Below are positions 59,951 to 64,000 of a stretch of 64,000 nucleotides of DNA, one piece after another. The notes beneath the pieces are model-generated. The model was given only the letters and a program-made list of their open reading frames with translations. It made no database searches and was not told the DNA's origin. The DNA lies in NCBI GenBank assembly GCA_036435485.1, contig CM071597.1, positions 174,450,147-174,514,146 on the forward strand, in the 5' to 3' direction. A program made the position numbers and the translations under genes. Each line of letters opens with the position of its first letter. Positions within the stretch are counted from its first letter, which is position 1. Origin of the DNA: Saposhnikovia divaricata (Eukaryota; Streptophyta; Magnoliopsida; Apiales; Apiaceae).

Positions 59951-61129
59951 AATTCCTGGCGGGCCTCGGCTCCAAGACCCGCCGTTTGCACGTTTTTTGA
60001 CTCATTCTCTCTTTGGATTGCTATAGTCTCTCCTTGCCGTGTCTCATAATTATGTGGAGACATATTTTCTTCAATTCTCTTTCTTTTTGGGTCCACAACT
60101 ACATTTCTATTTTCTAATTCTTCATTTGTTGTAATCCCACTTCCACCATCCTTTGTTCCCCGCACGATTTCATTCCCCTTGTCGCGGACTATCTTTTCCC
60201 CACTTTCTCTTGATTGGATCCTAATTCCTTTTGTAGGGCTCGTACCTTGTGTCCCTAGCCCATCAACGTCCATGGATCGCTCGTTTCCATGTGTGCCCTC
60301 CTGGTCTACAGTAGAACTTCCACCCCTCTTCTCCTATTCCCATCTATTATCTCCTGCAGTTGTATTCCGTAGCCACCTATTGCCTGTGTTATTCTTTGCA
60401 TTTCTTGATGGAGCATGTAACCAACTTCCATATGTTTTCTCTATCTGCTTCTCCGGGTTTGCATAAACTACACTGCAGTCTCGTTCTGAGTGTCCAATAA
60501 TCCCATACACAAAGCAAAATGTTCCCAGTTTTTCATATTTAAAGTTCAACCAGCTCCAGTTATCACCTTCTCTTTTTATCTTAACCCTTCTTTTTAATGG
60601 TTTTCCAACATTAACTGAAACCCTAATCCTCACATGTGGTTTCCAGCCTGCTGTAAATGTAGTAGGATCTGATTGGATGTATCTTCCAATAGATGTACCC
60701 ACACTCTTTAAAATATTTTCAGATAAAAATCCTCTTGGAATATCATAAACTTGCACCCACACTTGAATCTCTTGTAAGTTAACTGTAAGCGGATCTTCTC
60801 CTGCCTCCACTTGTCGGAGCACCAGCATCGCTTGCTCAAAAGTCCAAGGTCCCCCATCCATTACTTTCTGCACATCTAGCTTATGAAAGAACACAAACGA
60901 ATATCGAAGACCTCCCATGTCATACACCTCCATCCCTTCTTTTGGTCTCCAAAGGGCCGCCATTACATTCTGCATTGCATTGAAGTTGATATTCTTCTCC
61001 GCCAAGAACTTCCCTACTACCAAATATGTTTGTTTTGGTGCAACAACCTCATTGCTTGCCACCACAATGCCCATCATCAATTACCATACTCGCATACATT
61101 TCCTCCAGTGCCATTCCATCTGTTTCCAT
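59947..61129 (-). pseudogene. LINE ORF1 (DUF4283 and zinc knuckle)
   Basis: The original start is probably METDGMALEEMYASM at 61129, followed by a frameshift near 61075 into the frame that opens at 61080. It carries DUF4283 (YLVVGKFLAEKNINFNAMQN, ALWRPKEGMEVYDMGG, PWTFEQAMLVLR). The zinc knuckle reads CFVYGIIGHSERDC, with Tyr in place of the second Cys. A TAG at 60334-60336 interrupts the charged C-terminal region, which continues in frame to the stop at 59947. It is an RNA-binding chaperone protein of L1-type elements. Confidence 0.87.
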
Positions 61130-61312
61130 CTGACTTAGATTAACCGTATCTAGTTTTCACTTATATTAATAAGCATACATATACTATTTGAAGTCGAATA
61201 AAAAGAGACGAAGTTTTAAAGGTGATGGCTGTCACAAAGACAGAGAGAAAAACTGTCACAGGGACAGAGAAAAAATTTAGCTAGCATACTTCTGCATGTT
61301 ACGTATTGTCGA

Positions 61313-62232
61313 ATGCTAATAAATGAGCTTGATTGGGAGAGTTTGGTACCTTCCATAATTAATGTCAGGAAAGCTAATGTGGAGGATTATGTGATTCCGA
61401 GAATTACGTGGCTTAAAATCTTAGGCATTCCGATGTTTGCTTTTAAAGAAGATATCATAAGAGCTGTTATTCGGAAATGGGGAATACTAGTTAGCAGTGA
61501 CTTTAAGATTTTACAGAAGGGAGTTTTTGTGAATCCAAAGATATGCGTATCCACTACTCAATATAGGCCATTAAGGAGCTGCTTTCTATTAAAATAGGCA
61601 CAAAGAGTTATATTGTCCATGTGGAGGAAGATAGTACAGTAATTCTATCTCATAACGAAGAAGAGATTAGAATTTCTAAACAACCATCATGTGGACACAC
61701 TAGTTCTACTAGCATCAGTACCTCAATGGTGAAAGAAGATGACATCTCATTGTGCGAAACAAGTGATAATGAGGAAAGATTATATGTGGACCCAGCTGAA
61801 GGAACTCAGGAGGAGAAGTCTGATAATGCCAATATAACCTATCCTACTCCAGTATCACATGATAGTTTGTTTACGGAGGAATGGATCGACCCAGTATGTA
61901 CTGAACCACTCTACATGGAAGCTAGACTTGAAGACTGGAATAAAGGGGATAGTCCAGATAATCAAGAGAGCACCTATAAACCAGCCAGTAAGATATGGAG
62001 CTATGGGGATTCAGATATACTTAGTGTTTTTGAGGATTCTAACGCTACGTCTATGGTGGTAATCATTGAGTAGGACGATCAACAGGAAATTACAGCCCTT
62101 GATTCCAATCAAGACGATTTGTGTGGTAATCTAAAGGATCTCAAAATTAAAAAGAAAGGTGGTAGAAGGGGAACAAAATCGGTAAGCAAGCAGGGAGGCT
62201 CACCACCTGACATCGATATAGATGATCGCCAT
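61313..62232 (+). pseudogene. RRM-type LINE ORF1-like frame, segment 4 (C-terminal part)
   Basis: After the LINE TSD the frame reads LINELDWESLVPSIINVRKA, then WLKILGIPMFAFKEDIIRA, which resembles the second folded part of RRM-type plant LINE ORF1 proteins. A frameshift near 61575 leads to SIKIGTKSYIVHVEEDS. The acidic tail (61621-62073) ends at a TAG, beyond which the same frame continues to a basic KKKGGRRGTKS close to 62165. An LTR starts at 62233. No ORF2 of this element is in the window. Confidence 0.58.
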
Positions 62233-64000
62233 TGTAACATCCCTGTCCTAATATATATGATTAATTAAACTAAATGATATTGTTTATGACTAATACGATT
62301 CACAAGGCTTAAAATTCGTTAAAATATTATTAATGTACGAAGAAAATAAATAGTAACCCTGAGGATGAATAGTGATTTTGGTGTGAAATTATTATTTGAG
62401 ATTATGATAGAGGATATTATTTGAGGGACTTTAGTCTTCTACGATATTTGAGGATTAGACTCCTAAGTATTTATTAAGGAATTTAGAACATTTTATAGTA
62501 GGTAGTTGAACTTCTGAGATTCATAGAAAAAGATCCGTAAGTCAGAATCGTGCGTATAAATACTCTATGCAAAGGTAATAAAATGAAGAAAATATTAAAA
62601 ATATGAGAAACCAAATCCCGCTCCAAAGAGGCTTAAGGCCAAATTTTATAAAGATAGAAATTAAAGTATTAAGCAAGAAAGCTTTTGGTGGAAGCTTGAC
62701 TAAATGGACTTGGTGGCCAAGTTTTGGCCTTAGAAAATTGAAAGATAGAAAATCAACCACACACATCCTAGCCACGAGCTTGATCAAATAACACACCAAA
62801 GCAACATCACTCTTTCATTTTCTTTTTTTTCTTGGCCGAGTAGAGCAGGAGAGAAAAAGGGGGGAGGAAGATAAATTTCTACTTTCTTGGTTACTTGTTC
62901 AAAAATCACCAAATAAATATATATTATACCTAATATACATATACACATATATCAAGTGTTGGATTAAGAAGAGGAGGGCTGGAACAAGAGATCGGGCTAG
63001 GGTTTCAAGAAGAAAGTTCAAGGAAATCACATTAAATTAGCAAGGGGTATAATCTCTCAACTATATCTCTTCATTTATGTAGTTTTTATAAGTATATTTT
63101 CTGTTTAAAATTCAAATATATACATGAGTGCTGGGCTTGGGTGTTTGTTGATGCTTGTATGGAGGAATTGACTTGAAAAGAGGGTGTATAAGGTGGACAT
63201 GCGGGTTATGATTTTGGTTAAATTTAGAGCTGTAAACGAGCCGAGCCGAGCTTTGATCGAATCGAGCCGAGTTTAAGTTTTTTTTCTGACGAACCGAGTC
63301 GAGCTTCCTTAACGAACAAAATATGTGTTCGAGCTCAAGCTCGTTAATGAACCGAGCCGAGCTCGAGCTTTTATCGAACAAAAATGAGCCGATCCGAGCT
63401 CGAGCTCTTATCGAACAGCTCGTTAACAAATTATTTTTTTGAAAAAATTGTCAAAAAAGTAAAAGAAATTAACCAAAAAAAAAGAGTTAAATCCACTAAT
63501 AGCCCAAGTAAATATCATTATATCAATTTTTAACTCATCCCAAGCTATATAAAATATATATTATACATAAAATAATATTAAAAAATATATACATAATATA
63601 TAAAAATATAAAATATATACAATTTTTTTGAGCTCTAACGAGCTGAACAAAATCGAGCCGAGCTCGAGCCGCACATGCTAAAAGCTCGGCTCGAGCTCGT
63701 TAACTTAACGAACACTTTTTTGTGCTCGAGTTCTTAACGAACCGGGCCGAATCGAGCCGATCTCGAGCTTGTTCACGAACAACTAGTTTCGTTAACGGCT
63801 CTAGTTAAATTTTACGGATTCTAGAAGGCTGTCCGAGGGACTGACTGTGAACAGTAATTTGGGGACTGGCTTCTCAGTTTTTGTTAACATTTTTACATGG
63901 TAATGTTCTACTCGGAGTCTAGCATGCGTTGATTGGATTAACGAGCTAGGAGATATGGCCATTTTAGTATAGGTTGTCCATAACCTACGAATTTGGTAAA
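62233..64000. repeat. Left part of a large Gypsy-like LTR (or LTR element)
   Basis: TGTAACATCCCTGTCC resembles the LTR start of the two Gypsy elements above (TGTGACACCCC and TGTAACGCCCCC) and abruptly ends the RRM-type frame. The candidate TSD is GCCAT (62228-62232). The other end is outside the window, so neither orientation nor LTR status can be confirmed. I see no ORF with a domain. Confidence 0.55.
63226..63804. mobile_element. hAT-like MITE rich in GAGCCGAGC
   Basis: 579 bp between two copies of TTAAATTT (63218-63225 and 63805-63812), an 8-bp TSD as for hAT elements. The ends are imperfect inverted repeats (left AGAGCTGTAAACGAGCC, right complement AGAGCCGTTAACGAA). The interior has many forms of gagccgagctcgagct in both orientations around an AT-rich core (63425-63640), so it could fold on itself. 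It has no transposase. Confidence 0.68.

Larger units (their letters stand above)
55869..61312 (-). mobile_element. Nearly full-length L1-type LINE with RNase H
   Basis: 5.44 kb on the minus strand with an 18-bp TSD and a poly(A) tail of about 11 bases. It carries ORF1 (DUF4283 and zinc knuckle) and ORF2 (endonuclease, RT, zf-RVT, RNase H), overlapping by ATGA. Its lesions are few: a frameshift near the ORF1 start, a stop in ORF1, a stop between endonuclease and RT, and a one-base loss after RT. It appears full-length or close to it and only lightly decayed. Confidence 0.93.

Noticed and set aside
62542..62799. Small ORFs within the terminal LTR as host genes
   Set aside because: Short, AT-rich, without domains, and inside a probable LTR.

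Overview
This is plant nuclear DNA, from a eudicot and probably an asterid. The SIRE-type Copia element with a third ORF, the Tat-like and chromovirus-like Ty3/Gypsy elements and the plant L1 LINE with an RNase H domain all point that way. I cannot name the species. I find no ordinary host gene that I would defend, no tRNA or rRNA gene and no CRISPR array. Almost every base belongs to a retrotransposon or a small DNA transposon, and the elements are nested in one another.

Nest A (1 to 50005). The oldest layer I can see is a minus-strand SIRE-like Copia element. From right to left it has its 5' LTR (48568-50005), PBS, gag, protease, integrase, RT and RNase H (down to 22530), an AT-rich spacer (21069-22529) and a third ORF (21068 down to about 9400). 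Four elements lie inside it. (1) A plus-strand Tat-like Gypsy element (window start to about 9400) has gag and protease but no RT or integrase. (2) A minus-strand, gag-only Gypsy element (10798-20906; LTRs of 3.4 kb, TSD AAATT) splits the third ORF. (3) A plus-strand Copia element (27999-48233; TSD TCTTT) splits SIRE gag and keeps an intact 1322-residue gag-pol ORF. (4) A minus-strand element without ORFs (30393-41542; two 4914-bp LTRs, TSD ATTGG) sits in the leader of element 3.

Nest B (about 50.9 kb to the right end). A degenerate plus-strand reading frame resembles the RRM-type ORF1 of plant LINEs. It is cut by a 3.3-kb Copia element with an inverted internal segment (51577-54881, TSD GAAAC), a 388-bp MITE (55256-55643, TSD TAA) and a nearly full-length minus-strand L1-type LINE (55869-61312, TSD of 18 bp). 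In the first two cases the reading frame continues cleanly once the insert is removed. From 62233 to the end there is the start of another large LTR, carrying a 579-bp hAT-like MITE.

The main discovery candidate is structural. Both plus-strand elements inside the SIRE element (1 and 3) show the same anomaly. The 5' LTR is followed not by its PBS and leader but by a copy of the host sequence that flanks the 3' LTR: about 1.44 kb in one case and 138 bp in the other. The order is left flank, LTR, right-flank fragment, internal region, LTR, right flank. In element 1 the junction falls exactly at a PBS-like TGG. This is not the product of simple integration. It would fit retroelement cDNA recombining with a resident LTR, or a tandem duplication followed by LTR-LTR recombination. 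An assembly error must also be excluded.

Limits: all homology calls are by eye from motifs and family knowledge. LTR ends are exact where TSDs agree, and approximate for the Tat-like element.
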